From: Nocardia sienata NBRC 100364
GTDB taxonomy: Bacteria; Actinomycetota; Actinomycetes; Mycobacteriales; Mycobacteriaceae
Assembly: GCF_001613205.1 (NCBI RefSeq)
Contig: NZ_BDBX01000005.1
Location: 1-64,000 of the forward strand
Reading direction: 5' to 3'
Length of the DNA: 64,000 bases
Part shown: piece after piece, positions 40,999 to 49,355 of the stretch
How the letters are laid out: each line of letters begins with the position of its first letter
How positions within the stretch are numbered: position 1 is the stretch's first letter
The notes under the pieces: generated by a model
What the model saw: the letters and a program-made list of their open reading frames with translations, nothing else
Told to the model about the DNA's origin: nothing
The model's database searches: none
Position numbers and translations under genes: made by a program

Positions 40999-41617
40999 CA
41001 CCGATTTCGCCCCCCGCTATCCGGTGACCACCGGCGATGTCACCACGGTGGAGTTCGGCCCCACCCCGTCACAGACCGTGGGCCCCTTCCTCCATATCGG
41101 ACTCCCGTGGCCGGACGGTCCCGACGTGGTCGCCCCCGGCACGGACGGCGCCATCACCGTCACAGTGACGGTGAGCGACGGGGCCCGGACCCCGGTCGCG
41201 GACGCGCTCGTGGAGGTCTGGCAGGCCAATCGCGACGGCGTATTCGAGCATCCGGACGACGCGCGCCCGCAGACCGACCCCGCTTTCCGCGGTTTCGGCC
41301 GCTGCCCCGCCGACGCGACCGGTACAGTCCGGTTCACCACGGTGAAACCCGGAGCCCTCACCGGCGGCGACGGGGAAATCGAAGCGCCGCATCTGAACGT
41401 GTCGATTTTCGCGCGCGGCATGCTCAACCGGCTGGTCACCCGGCTCTACTTCGCCGACGAAGAGTCCGCCAACGCCGCCGATCCCGTCCTGGCCGCGCTG
41501 CCGGCGACCCAGCGGAACAAGCTGATCGCCCGAGCCACCGCCGAGGGTTACCACCTCGACATCGTCGTACAGGACGCCGATCCGGACGGTGCCGAGACGC
41601 CGTTCTTCCACTTCTAG
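40991..41617 (+). CDS. pcaG: Protocatechuate 3,4-dioxygenase alpha subunit
   Basis: 208 residues, starting inside the end of pcaH. The family pattern TPSQTVGPFLHIGLPW near 18-33 and VEVWQANRDGVFEHPDD near 73 are present; iron ligands are absent, as expected for the alpha subunit. It pairs with PcaH. Confidence 0.95.
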   Translation: MNDTDFAPRYPVTTGDVTTVEFGPTPSQTVGPFLHIGLPWPDGPDVVAPGTDGAITVTVTVSDGARTPVADALVEVWQANRDGVFEHPDDARPQTDPAFRGFGRCPADATGTVRFTTVKPGALTGGDGEIEAPHLNVSIFARGMLNRLVTRLYFADEESANAADPVLAALPATQRNKLIARATAEGYHLDIVVQDADPDGAETPFFHF

Positions 41618-41627
41618 GAGGATCCGA

Positions 41628-42980
41628 GTGCCGCGTGGAGAGCTGTTCGATCCGCTTTTCGGGGCGGCCGAGCTCGGCGCCACCCTGTCCGACCGCGCCT
41701 GGATCACCGCACTGATCCAGGTCGAGTGCGCGCTGGCCCGCGCCCAGGCCGCCACCGGGGTGCTCGACGAGGAATACGCGAACGCCATCGACGCGGCCGG
41801 ACCGGAGTTGGCCGGACGACTGGGCCCGGAGCAGCTCGGCGGTGCCGCGGTGGCCGGCGGTAACCCGGTCATTCCGCTCGTCGGTGAACTGCGCCGGGCC
41901 TGCGCGGCGGCGAACGTGCCACCGGCGGCCGTCCACAAGGGCGCCACCAGCCAGGACATCCTCGACAACGCCCTGTTGCTGCTGGCCCAGCGGGCCGGGA
42001 CGCTGATCGTGGACGACCTGCGCGGCGCGGCGGACTCCGCCGCGACCCTGGCGCGCGACCACCGGGACACTCCGATGGCCGCGCGCACTCTCGGTCAGCA
42101 AGCGCTACCCACCACCTTCGGTGCGCTGGCGGCCGGCTGGTGCGTCGCACTCGACCGGGCGGCGGGCTCGGTCACCGCCGCGCTGGCCGACCTGCCGGTC
42201 CAGTTCGGCGGTGCCGCGGGAACCCTCGCCGCGCTGTACCCGCACGGTCCGGCGGTCGCCGCCGCGCTCGCGGCGGAATTGGGGCTGGCGCCGCAGCGGG
42301 TGCCATGGCACACCGACCGCACACCCCTCGCCGAACTCGCCACCGCCCTGGGCGTGGCCGCCGGTGCGGTGAGCAAGATCGCCACCGATATCGTGACGCT
42401 GTCCGCGACCGAAATCGGCGAGGTGAGCGAGGATTCGCCCGGCGGTTCGTCGGCGATGCCCCATAAGCGGAACTCGGTGGCCGCGATCACCGCGCGCGCC
42501 GCGGCCCGGCGCGTCCCCGGGCTGGTCGCGACCGCGCTCGGCGCGATGGACCACGAAATGCAGCGGGCCGCCGGAGCCTGGCACGCCGAATGGGAAACCG
42601 TCACCGACCTGCTCCGCCTGACCGGCGGCGCCGCCCACCGGCTGGCCCAGAGCCTGGCCGGGCTGCGAGTCGATCCCGCGGCGATGTCGCGCAATCTCGC
42701 GGTCACCGGCGGGTTGCTGCTGGCCGAGCGGGTGACCGCGGCACTGTCCGAACACACCGAGCGGGCGCGCGAGATCGTCACCGCCGCGGCCACTGCCGAC
42801 CCGCCGGCGTTGCACAACGACCCCGCGATAGTCGAATACCTGGGCGCGGAACGGGTTCGGGAACTGCTGAACCCCGCCGGATATCTGGGCCACGCGGCAG
42901 ATTTCGTCACGCGGGTGCTCGACGAACGCGGTGACCAGCTCGGCAGCCCGGCAGCCCCCGAGGCCGCCGGGCCACCGTGA
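41628..42980 (+). CDS. pcaB: 3-carboxy-cis,cis-muconate cycloisomerase
   Basis: 450 residues from GTG 41628 behind TAGGAGGA. It belongs to the fumarase/aspartase superfamily; the signature GGSSAMPHKRNSV is near residue 278, and KGATSQDILDNALLL near 104. It forms 4-carboxymuconolactone. The gene lies 10 bases after pcaG. Confidence 0.95.
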   Translation: MPRGELFDPLFGAAELGATLSDRAWITALIQVECALARAQAATGVLDEEYANAIDAAGPELAGRLGPEQLGGAAVAGGNPVIPLVGELRRACAAANVPPAAVHKGATSQDILDNALLLLAQRAGTLIVDDLRGAADSAATLARDHRDTPMAARTLGQQALPTTFGALAAGWCVALDRAAGSVTAALADLPVQFGGAAGTLAALYPHGPAVAAALAAELGLAPQRVPWHTDRTPLAELATALGVAAGAVSKIATDIVTLSATEIGEVSEDSPGGSSAMPHKRNSVAAITARAAARRVPGLVATALGAMDHEMQRAAGAWHAEWETVTDLLRLTGGAAHRLAQSLAGLRVDPAAMSRNLAVTGGLLLAERVTAALSEHTERAREIVTAAATADPPALHNDPAIVEYLGAERVRELLNPAGYLGHAADFVTRVLDERGDQLGSPAAPEAAGPP

Positions 42981-43022
42981 CCCGGATACGCGACGAAGAA
43001 CAAACAGAACGGAACAGGTGAT

Positions 43023-44255
43023 ATGGCGTCGACCGCAGCGGATCCAACCATGGGCGTCGAACTTTCCTACCGGGCTTTCGGCCCAACCGGTGACGCGCCG
43101 ACCGTCGTTCTGCTGGGCTCGCTCGGTTCGGACCGGTCGATGTGGGACCCGCAGATCGTCGCGCTGGCCGCCGGCCACGAGGTACTCGCCGTCGAGCTGC
43201 GCGGACACGGCGAATCACCTTCTCCGGCAGGCGATTACACCATCGCCGAGCTCGCCGGGGACGTACTGGCGCTGCTGGACCGGCTGGGCCGCGACGCGGT
43301 GCACCTGGTCGGGTTGTCGCTCGGCGGTGCCGTCGCCCAGCGGATCGCCGCCTACCATCCCACCCGGGTCCACACTCTGACCCTGCTCTGCACCGCAGCG
43401 AAATTCGGTACCCCGCAGACGTGGCTGGACCGGGCCGCCGCGGTACGCGCCGAGGGCACCGGATCTCTCGCCGAGGCCGTAGTGGGCCGCTGGTTCACCA
43501 CCGGCCTGGCCGCCCGTGACCCCGAACTCGTCGCCCGCAGCCGGGCCATGGTCGCCGCCACGCCGGACGAGGGCTATGCCGCCTGCTGTGTCGCCCTCGC
43601 GCACTGGGACGGACGCCCCGATCTCGCCCGGATCACCGCACCCACCCTGGTGATCGCCGGTGCCCAGGACCCGGCCACCACACCCGGCGATATGCGCCAC
43701 CTCGCCGAGGGGATCGCGAATTCCGTACTGCACGTGCTCGATCCCGCCGCGCACCTGGCCAATGTCGAACAGGCCGGGCAGGTGTCGGCGCTGATCACCA
43801 CGCATATCGCCGGGCGGCGCGAACGCGCCACGGCATTCGAGCAGGGGATGCGGATGCGGCGTGCGGTGCTCGGGGACGCCCATGTCGACCGCGCCGTGGC
43901 CGGGACCACCGAATTCACCGAGCCCTTCCAGGATTTCATCACCCGCACCGCCTGGGGCGATGTCTGGAGCCGGCCCGGCCTGGATCAGCACACCCGGCGG
44001 CTGCTCACCCTCGCCGTGCTCACCGCCGTGGGCAACACCCACGAGCTCGATATGCACATCCGCGCGGCCCTGCGGGCCGGACTCGAGCCGGCCGAGCTCG
44101 CCGAGGTGTTCCTGCACACCGCGGTCTACGCGGGTGTGCCGAACAGTAACCTCGCCTTCGGACTCGGCAAGGCGGCACTGGCCGACGGTGTCGGGTCCCG
44201 CCCGGCCGACGACACCGCGGCCGGACCCGCCGACGAGGAAATACATCGACCATGA
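43023..44255 (+). CDS. pcaL: Fused 3-oxoadipate enol-lactonase / 4-carboxymuconolactone decarboxylase
   Basis: 410 residues. The N-terminal alpha/beta hydrolase (about 10-262) has the nucleophile Ser99 in VGLSLGG, and the AGAQDPATTP and AAHLANVEQ segments carry the likely Asp and His. The C-terminal part (about 268-400) is the carboxymuconolactone decarboxylase domain (GMRMRRAVLGDAHVDRAV, then HTRRLLTLAVLTAVGNTHELDMHIRAAL). The PcaD-PcaC fusion named PcaL is known from Rhodococcus and Streptomyces. The stop overlaps pcaR. Confidence 0.95.
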   Translation: MASTAADPTMGVELSYRAFGPTGDAPTVVLLGSLGSDRSMWDPQIVALAAGHEVLAVELRGHGESPSPAGDYTIAELAGDVLALLDRLGRDAVHLVGLSLGGAVAQRIAAYHPTRVHTLTLLCTAAKFGTPQTWLDRAAAVRAEGTGSLAEAVVGRWFTTGLAARDPELVARSRAMVAATPDEGYAACCVALAHWDGRPDLARITAPTLVIAGAQDPATTPGDMRHLAEGIANSVLHVLDPAAHLANVEQAGQVSALITTHIAGRRERATAFEQGMRMRRAVLGDAHVDRAVAGTTEFTEPFQDFITRTAWGDVWSRPGLDQHTRRLLTLAVLTAVGNTHELDMHIRAALRAGLEPAELAEVFLHTAVYAGVPNSNLAFGLGKAALADGVGSRPADDTAAGPADEEIHRP

Positions 44256-45031
44256 CCGAACCCTCACCGGACTACGTGCAATCGCTGGGCCGCGGCCTCG
44301 CCGTGATCCGATCCTTCGACGCCCACCATCCCCGGCGCACCCTCAGCGAGGTCGCCAAGGCCACCGACCTGACCCGGGCGACCGCGCGCCGCTTCCTGCT
44401 GACCCTGGTGGAACTGGGATACGTACGCACCGACGGCTCGCTGTTCTGGCTCACCCCCCGCGTACTGGAACTCGGCTACAGCTATCTGTCGAGTCTGAGC
44501 CTGCCCGAGGTCGCCGGGCCTCATCTCGAGAGCCTGGCCAACCAGGTGCACGAGTCGACCTCGGTCTCCATTCTCGACGGAGAGGACATCGTCTACGTGG
44601 CCCGCGTACCGGTGAGCCGCATCATGACCGTCTCGATCACCATCGGTACCCGCTTCCCCGCCTACAGCACCTCGATGGGCCGGGTACTGCTGGCCGGGCT
44701 CTCCGAGGCGGCATTCGAGGAGTACCTCGCGAAGGTGACCCTCACCCCGCTCACCGACCGCACCGTTCTCACCGCCGACGAGCTGCGCGAACAGGTGCGC
44801 CGCACCAGGGAATCCGGCTACTGCCTGGTCGACCAGGAACTCGAGCAGGGGTTGCGCTCGATGGCGGCCCCCATCCGCGACCACACCGGCACGGTGTGCG
44901 CCGCGGTGAACATCTCCACCCACGCCGCCCGCTACACCGCCGAGAGCGTCCGGGCCGACCTGCTGCCCCCGCTGCTGGCCACGGCCGCGGCCATCACTAC
45001 CGATCTCGCGCAGGTCCAGAACCGCGCCTGA
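44252..45031 (+). CDS. pcaR: IclR-family regulator of the pca genes
   Basis: 259 residues. Winged helix at about 5-70 (SLGRGLAVIRSFDAHHPRRTLSEVAKATDLTRATARRFLLTLVELGYV) and an IclR effector domain (SVSILDGEDIVYVARVPVSRIMTV; YCLVDQELEQGLRSMAAPI). The position between pcaL and pcaF matches the Rhodococcus pca order. It likely acts at the repeats in the pcaI/pcaH gap, probably sensing 3-oxoadipate or protocatechuate. Confidence 0.93.
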   Translation: MTEPSPDYVQSLGRGLAVIRSFDAHHPRRTLSEVAKATDLTRATARRFLLTLVELGYVRTDGSLFWLTPRVLELGYSYLSSLSLPEVAGPHLESLANQVHESTSVSILDGEDIVYVARVPVSRIMTVSITIGTRFPAYSTSMGRVLLAGLSEAAFEEYLAKVTLTPLTDRTVLTADELREQVRRTRESGYCLVDQELEQGLRSMAAPIRDHTGTVCAAVNISTHAARYTAESVRADLLPPLLATAAAITTDLAQVQNRA

Positions 45032-45049
45032 ATACGACGAAGGAATACC

Positions 45050-46261
45050 ATGATCGACGCCGTCATCTGCGAACCCTTACGCACCCCGGTGGGCCGGTTC
45101 GGCGGGGTGTTCAAAGATGTCGCCCCGGAGACCCTGGCCGCCACCTTGATCACCGAACTCCTCGACCGCACGGGTCTGTCCGCGGACCAGATCGACGACG
45201 TCGTCCTCGGCCAGGCCTCCCCCAACGGCGAGGCACCGGCAATCGGCCGGGTCGCGGCGCTGGACGCGGGGCTGGGGGTCGAGGTGCCCGGCCTACAGGT
45301 CGATCGGCGCTGCGGCTCTGGACTGCAGGCCGTCCTGCAGGCGTGTATGCAGGTCGCCACCGGCGGCAGCGACCTGGTGCTGGCCGGCGGTACAGAATCC
45401 ATGAGCCGGGCGGAGTTCTACGCCACCGATATGCGCTGGGGCGTCAAGGGCGACGGTCTCGCCTTGAACGACCGGCTGGCCCGGGCGCGGGTGAGCGCGG
45501 GAGGCAGCAATTTTCCGGTTCCGGGCGGCATGATCGAAACCGCGGAGAACCTGCGCGCCGAATACTCCATCGGCCGCGCCGAACAGGACGCACTCGCGGC
45601 GCAGTCGCACCAGCGGGCCGTAGCCGCCCAGCGGGCCGGCCGCTTCGCCGACGAGATCGTCGGGGTGGCGGTGCCGCAGCGCAAATCGGATCCGATCCTG
45701 GTCGACACCGACGAACACCCACGCGCCGACACCACCGTGGAAGCCCTGGCGAGACTGCGTCCGATCCGCGGTGGTGTCGATCCCGACGCCACGGTGACCG
45801 CCGGTAACGCCAGTGGACAGAACGACGGCGCCGCGCTCTGTATCGTCACCACCACGGCCCGCGCCCGTGCCCTGGGCCTGCGGCCGCTCGCTCGCCTCGC
45901 CTCCTGGGCCGTCGCCGGAGTACCGCCCCGCACCATGGGCATCGGCCCGGTTCCCGCGACCGAAAAGGCATTGGCCCGATTGGATCTCACGCTCGACGAT
46001 ATGTCGGTCATCGAGCTCAACGAGGCCTTCGCCGCGCAGACCCTCGCGGTCCTGCGCAACTGGAAGATCGAGCCCGACGACGAACGCCTCAACCCCAACG
46101 GTTCGGGTATCTCACTGGGCCACCCGGTGGGCGCCACCGGAGCCCGCATCCTCGCCACCCTGCTGCGCGAACTGGACCGCCGCGAGGCCCGCTACGGTCT
46201 GGAAACCATGTGTATCGGCGGTGGGCAGGGACTGGCGGCCGTCTTCGAACGAATCGCCTAG
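45050..46261 (+). CDS. pcaF: 3-oxoadipyl-CoA thiolase
   Basis: 403 residues. The catalytic Cys88 is in VDRRCGSGLQAV; the His and second Cys are in LGHPVGATGARI and ETMCIGGGQG near the C-terminus; NGEAPAIGRVAAL is typical of the PcaF group. It splits 3-oxoadipyl-CoA into succinyl-CoA and acetyl-CoA, the last step of the pathway. Confidence 0.94.
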   Translation: MIDAVICEPLRTPVGRFGGVFKDVAPETLAATLITELLDRTGLSADQIDDVVLGQASPNGEAPAIGRVAALDAGLGVEVPGLQVDRRCGSGLQAVLQACMQVATGGSDLVLAGGTESMSRAEFYATDMRWGVKGDGLALNDRLARARVSAGGSNFPVPGGMIETAENLRAEYSIGRAEQDALAAQSHQRAVAAQRAGRFADEIVGVAVPQRKSDPILVDTDEHPRADTTVEALARLRPIRGGVDPDATVTAGNASGQNDGAALCIVTTTARARALGLRPLARLASWAVAGVPPRTMGIGPVPATEKALARLDLTLDDMSVIELNEAFAAQTLAVLRNWKIEPDDERLNPNGSGISLGHPVGATGARILATLLRELDRREARYGLETMCIGGGQGLAAVFERIA

Positions 46262-46327
46262 GAGAACCGGACAGGTAGCACCGAAGGGATCGCCGACCGC
46301 AGTCCCGCGTGTCTGCCCGGCCGCCGC

Positions 46328-47464
46328 GTGAACACACCGTATTCTGCGCCCGACCAGGCTTTATCCGGCTTCACTCGAGCGGGAGGCAGGCATGGCGGGC
46401 GAAATAGAACGCGGCCGGGATCGGGCCGCGGCATTCCGGTGGCGCCCGAGCGCGCCCGCGGCCGTGGTCGCCTGCCGGAGCACCGGCCGCTGAGCCCCGC
46501 GGGCCGGGCGGCGGTCCCGGCGCCGATGCTCGCCACCTCGGGCCGCCCGCCGGACGACCCGGACTGGGCGGTGGAGATGAAATGGGACGGGGTCCGCGCC
46601 ATCGTGATCTGCTCGGGGACCGACTACCGCCTCTACAGCCGCAACCTCCGCGAGATCACCGGCTCCTATCCCGACCTGGTCACCGCCCTGGCCGATCACC
46701 TCGGTGGCCGGGACCTGGTGCTCGACGGTGAGATCATCGCCCAGACCCCCGCCGGCGTGCCGTCGTTCCGGTTGCTGCAGCGCCGTATGCACGTGGCGCG
46801 GCCGGGCCGGGCGCTGATCAGTGCGGTGCCGGTGCAGTTGTTCGCCTTCGACATCCTCACCGACGCCGGTGCGGACGTGACCGGCCTGACCTACCTCGAC
46901 CGTCGCGAACGCCTCCAGGCGCTCACACTGGACACCGCTCCGTTGCAGACCCCGCCGTACTGGGTGGACGTACCGGCCGACCGGTTGCTCACCGTGGCGC
47001 GGGACAACGGGCTGGAAGGGATCGTCTCCAAACGCCTCGACTCGACCTACCATCCCGGCCGTCGCTCGCGGTCCTGGATCAAGACCCCGATCCGCAAGAC
47101 CACCGAGGCCGTCGTGGCCGGCTGGACTGCCGGCACGGGCTCGGCGGGCGCGACATTCGGTTCGCTGATCCTCGCCGCCCACGACGCCGACGGGCGGTTG
47201 GTGCACATCGGCAATGTGGGTACCGGATTCACGACGGCCGCGCGCCGGGCGCTGCGGGCCCGCCTCGATGAGATCGCCCGTCCCGACGCGTTGTTCCCAC
47301 TGACTCCCGGACGATTCGGCCGGCCCGGGACCCCGCACTGGGTGGATCCGGTGCTCGTCGGCGATATCGAATACCGCGAGTACACCGGGGAAGGTCTGCG
47401 GCATCCGAGCTGGCGGGGGCTACGCAACGACAAGACCCCCGACGAAGTGCAAGTGCCTTTATAG
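46328..47464 (+). CDS. ATP-dependent DNA ligase (LigC/LigD ligase-domain type)
   Basis: Up to 378 residues. The adenylation domain has the nucleophile Lys in EMKWDGVRAI, RLYSRNLREIT, LDGEIIA, FAFDIL, EGIVSKRLDSTYHPGRRSRSWIK, and an OB-fold tail. There is no polymerase or nuclease domain, so it is a stand-alone ligase, as used in actinobacterial end-joining or repair. The true start is unclear. GTG 46328 gives a poor N-terminus and GTG 46439 fits better. ATG 46392 has the best ribosome site (GGGAGG) but lies in another frame and stops at about 46494. Confidence 0.85.
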   Translation: MNTPYSAPDQALSGFTRAGGRHGGRNRTRPGSGRGIPVAPERARGRGRLPEHRPLSPAGRAAVPAPMLATSGRPPDDPDWAVEMKWDGVRAIVICSGTDYRLYSRNLREITGSYPDLVTALADHLGGRDLVLDGEIIAQTPAGVPSFRLLQRRMHVARPGRALISAVPVQLFAFDILTDAGADVTGLTYLDRRERLQALTLDTAPLQTPPYWVDVPADRLLTVARDNGLEGIVSKRLDSTYHPGRRSRSWIKTPIRKTTEAVVAGWTAGTGSAGATFGSLILAAHDADGRLVHIGNVGTGFTTAARRALRARLDEIARPDALFPLTPGRFGRPGTPHWVDPVLVGDIEYREYTGEGLRHPSWRGLRNDKTPDEVQVPL

Positions 47465-47620
47465 TGACTCGCCTGCCGTACGAATATCGGAGCCTTGCCC
47501 ATGGTGTGGCAGGTGATTGCGCCCGTACCCGGGGGAGGCAGCGGCCGCTCTATCGCCGCCATCCGCATTGCAACGCAGGCACGGTGGCACCCGCGGTGTC
47601 TCCCGGTACATCCTCTGGGT

Positions 47621-48367
47621 ATGAGTACGCAGCCGCCCGCCGACCCCGAGGTTCCCGGCGCGCCCGAAAATTCCTGCACGCACGACGACAACACGGGCCC
47701 GCGGCTGCTCTACGCGGTCCGGCACGGCCAGAGCACCATCAATGCCGGTGTCCGGCCCGCGACCCCTGCCGAAGCCGACGATATGGTCATCGAACTGACC
47801 GACCTCGGGAAACGCCAGGCAGCCGCGCTCGGACGGTGGGCTGCCGCGCTACCGCCCGAGCAATTCCCGGATATTGTCCTGTGCTCACCGTATCGGCGGG
47901 CGGTACAGACCTGGCAACTCGCGGAAGCCGAACTCCGGGCGGCAGGCGTCGCACTGCCCTGCCGGGTGACCGACCCACGCCTGTACGACAGGTTCCGCGG
48001 CACATTGGCACATATTCCCGTCTCGGAGGTCCGGGAGCGATACCCCGAGCAATACGCGGCCGAACAGGCCGACCCGCTCGGCTACCGGCCGCCCGGCGGC
48101 GAATCCTTCCACGATGTCGCCGCTCGGATGACGGGGGTGCTCGACCGTATCGCCGCCGATACCCGGCACCGGCGGGTACTGATCGTCGCGCACGACGCGG
48201 TCATCCTGCTGCTGCGCCGGTTGCTCGAGCACCTCGACGACACCGGGACACTCGCCGTCGCCGCCCAGGGGCTGGCCGGTAATGCCTCGGTCACCGCGTG
48301 GGCGTGGGAGGCCGGCGACTATCGCCTGCTGTGCTACGACCGCCGCGAGCATCTCCCACCACCATGA
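47621..48367 (+). CDS. Histidine phosphatase family protein
   Basis: 248 residues from ATG 47621. The phosphatase RHG motif is AVRHGQSTINAG near 29-40, with the second Arg in CSPYRRAVQT and the second His in VLIVAHDAVILLLLR-like text near 190. GGESFHDVAARM is the usual middle motif. Members dephosphorylate sugar phosphates or other small molecules; substrate unknown. The first 20 residues are Pro-rich. No clear ribosome site. Confidence 0.88.
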   Translation: MSTQPPADPEVPGAPENSCTHDDNTGPRLLYAVRHGQSTINAGVRPATPAEADDMVIELTDLGKRQAAALGRWAAALPPEQFPDIVLCSPYRRAVQTWQLAEAELRAAGVALPCRVTDPRLYDRFRGTLAHIPVSEVRERYPEQYAAEQADPLGYRPPGGESFHDVAARMTGVLDRIAADTRHRRVLIVAHDAVILLLRRLLEHLDDTGTLAVAAQGLAGNASVTAWAWEAGDYRLLCYDRREHLPPP

Positions 48368-48438
48368 CCACGCGGGGGTCGAGCGGACGGCCTCGGGTTG
48401 TCCCGGGGGCGCGGCATTGTTACTGTCCGTCTCGTACA

Positions 48439-48598
48439 CGTTCTCAGGGCGGGGTGGAATTCCCCACCGGCGGTCATGGCATCCGGTCGGAGCCGGTGCA
48501 CGAGCCCGCGAGCGCCACGGTGTCCTCGGACGCCGTGGGTCGAGCAGATTCCGGTGTGAGCCCGGAGCCGACGGTCACAGTCCGGATGAAAGAGAACG
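48439..48598 (+). promoter_or_regulatory. FMN riboswitch (RFN element)
   Basis: The P1 helix CGTTCTC (48439-48445) pairs with GAGAACG (48592-48598). Conserved blocks are in order: TCAGGGCGGGG, AATTCCCCACCGGCGG, GAGCCCGCGAGCG, AGATTCCGGTGTGA, CCGGAGCCGACGGT and CAGTCCGGATGAAAGAGA. The hairpin CCCGC-TC-GCGGG at 48612-48623 between the aptamer and the ribosome site probably forms part of the expression platform. FMN binding should lower expression of the downstream ribH. Confidence 0.95.
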
Positions 48599-48678
48599 CG
48601 GCACCGGAGTGCCCGCTCGCGGGTGGCCCCTGTTCGCGTCGTCATGCCCTGGGTGACACAGCGAGCAGGAGGAACAGA

Positions 48679-49125
48679 ATGTCACCCACACCGAACCGCA
48701 TCGCACTCGTCGCCGCCCGGTGGCACGCCGATATCGTCGACCGGGCCGTCACGGCCTGCCGCACCGGGCTCACCGAGCGCGGCTTCGTCGATATCGATGT
48801 GTTCGAAGTCCCCGGCGCCTTCGAAATCCCCCTACGTGTAAAACAATTGGCCACGACCGGCCGATACACGGGTATCGCCGGCTGTGCCCTGGTGGTGGAC
48901 GGCGGTATCTACCGCCACGACTTCGTGGCGGCGACCGTGGTGGACGCGCTGATGCGGATACAGCTCGACACCGATGTACCGGTCTTCTCGGCGGTCCTGA
49001 CCCCGCATCACTTCCACGAACACGCCGAGCATCTGGAGTACTTCACCCGCCACTTCGAGCTCAAGGGCGCGGAACTGGCCGCCGCTATCGCGGCCACGGT
49101 GAGCGCGGCCCCGATCCCTGTCTGA
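48679..49125 (+). CDS. ribH: 6,7-dimethyl-8-ribityllumazine synthase, RibH2 type
   Basis: 148 residues from ATG 48679 behind AGGAGGAA. It has EVPGAFEIPL near 43-52, the RibH2-like DGGIYRHDFVAATVVDALMRIQLDTDVPVFSAVLTPHHFHE, with the catalytic His in the RHDF segment. It condenses the ribityl pyrimidinedione with dihydroxybutanone phosphate in riboflavin synthesis. It is a single gene under an FMN riboswitch, apart from other rib genes. The type matches the decameric RibH2 group, so a second, main ribH elsewhere is likely. Confidence 0.92.
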   Translation: MSPTPNRIALVAARWHADIVDRAVTACRTGLTERGFVDIDVFEVPGAFEIPLRVKQLATTGRYTGIAGCALVVDGGIYRHDFVAATVVDALMRIQLDTDVPVFSAVLTPHHFHEHAEHLEYFTRHFELKGAELAAAIAATVSAAPIPV

Positions 49126-49129
49126 CCCC

Positions 49130-49165
49130 GAACGCCGCCGGGTGGCCCGGCCCCCGGCGGCGTTC
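49130..49165 (+). terminator. Terminator after ribH
   Basis: GAACGCCGCCGGG-N10-CCCGGCGGCGTTC, a perfect 13-pair stem four bases after the stop. Confidence 0.85.
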
Positions 49166-49316
49166 CGGTCACGGATCGGCGTATCTCAGAGCTGCGAACC
49201 ACCACCTGCGCCGCCGCCTTCCCGACGCTCACGTCCGGACACAACACCTGGACTGGGACGAGGCCCGGGCATTACCCGATCGCCGAGTCGATGTGCTCGT
49301 CGCCCGCGCTCGCTGA
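49166..49316 (+). pseudogene. Possible remnant of a LysR effector domain
   Basis: In frame with the stop ending at 49316, the sequence reads RRRLPDAHVRTQHLDWDEARALPDRRVDVLVARAR. This resembles the LysR-type stretch in which a Leu-Asp-Trp-Asp motif is followed by a short turn and D-V-hydrophobic. No start or HTH is present. The likeness is short, so this is a weak call. Confidence 0.3.
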
Positions 49317-49355
49317 CCCCTGCGAGCGCGGCCCCGAAGCCGGGTGGCGGGCGCC

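Noticed and set aside
39379..41001. 540-codon minus-strand frame that would extend pcaI
   Set aside because: The extra N-terminus is antisense to pcaH; the real start is ATG 40125 with a ribosome site.
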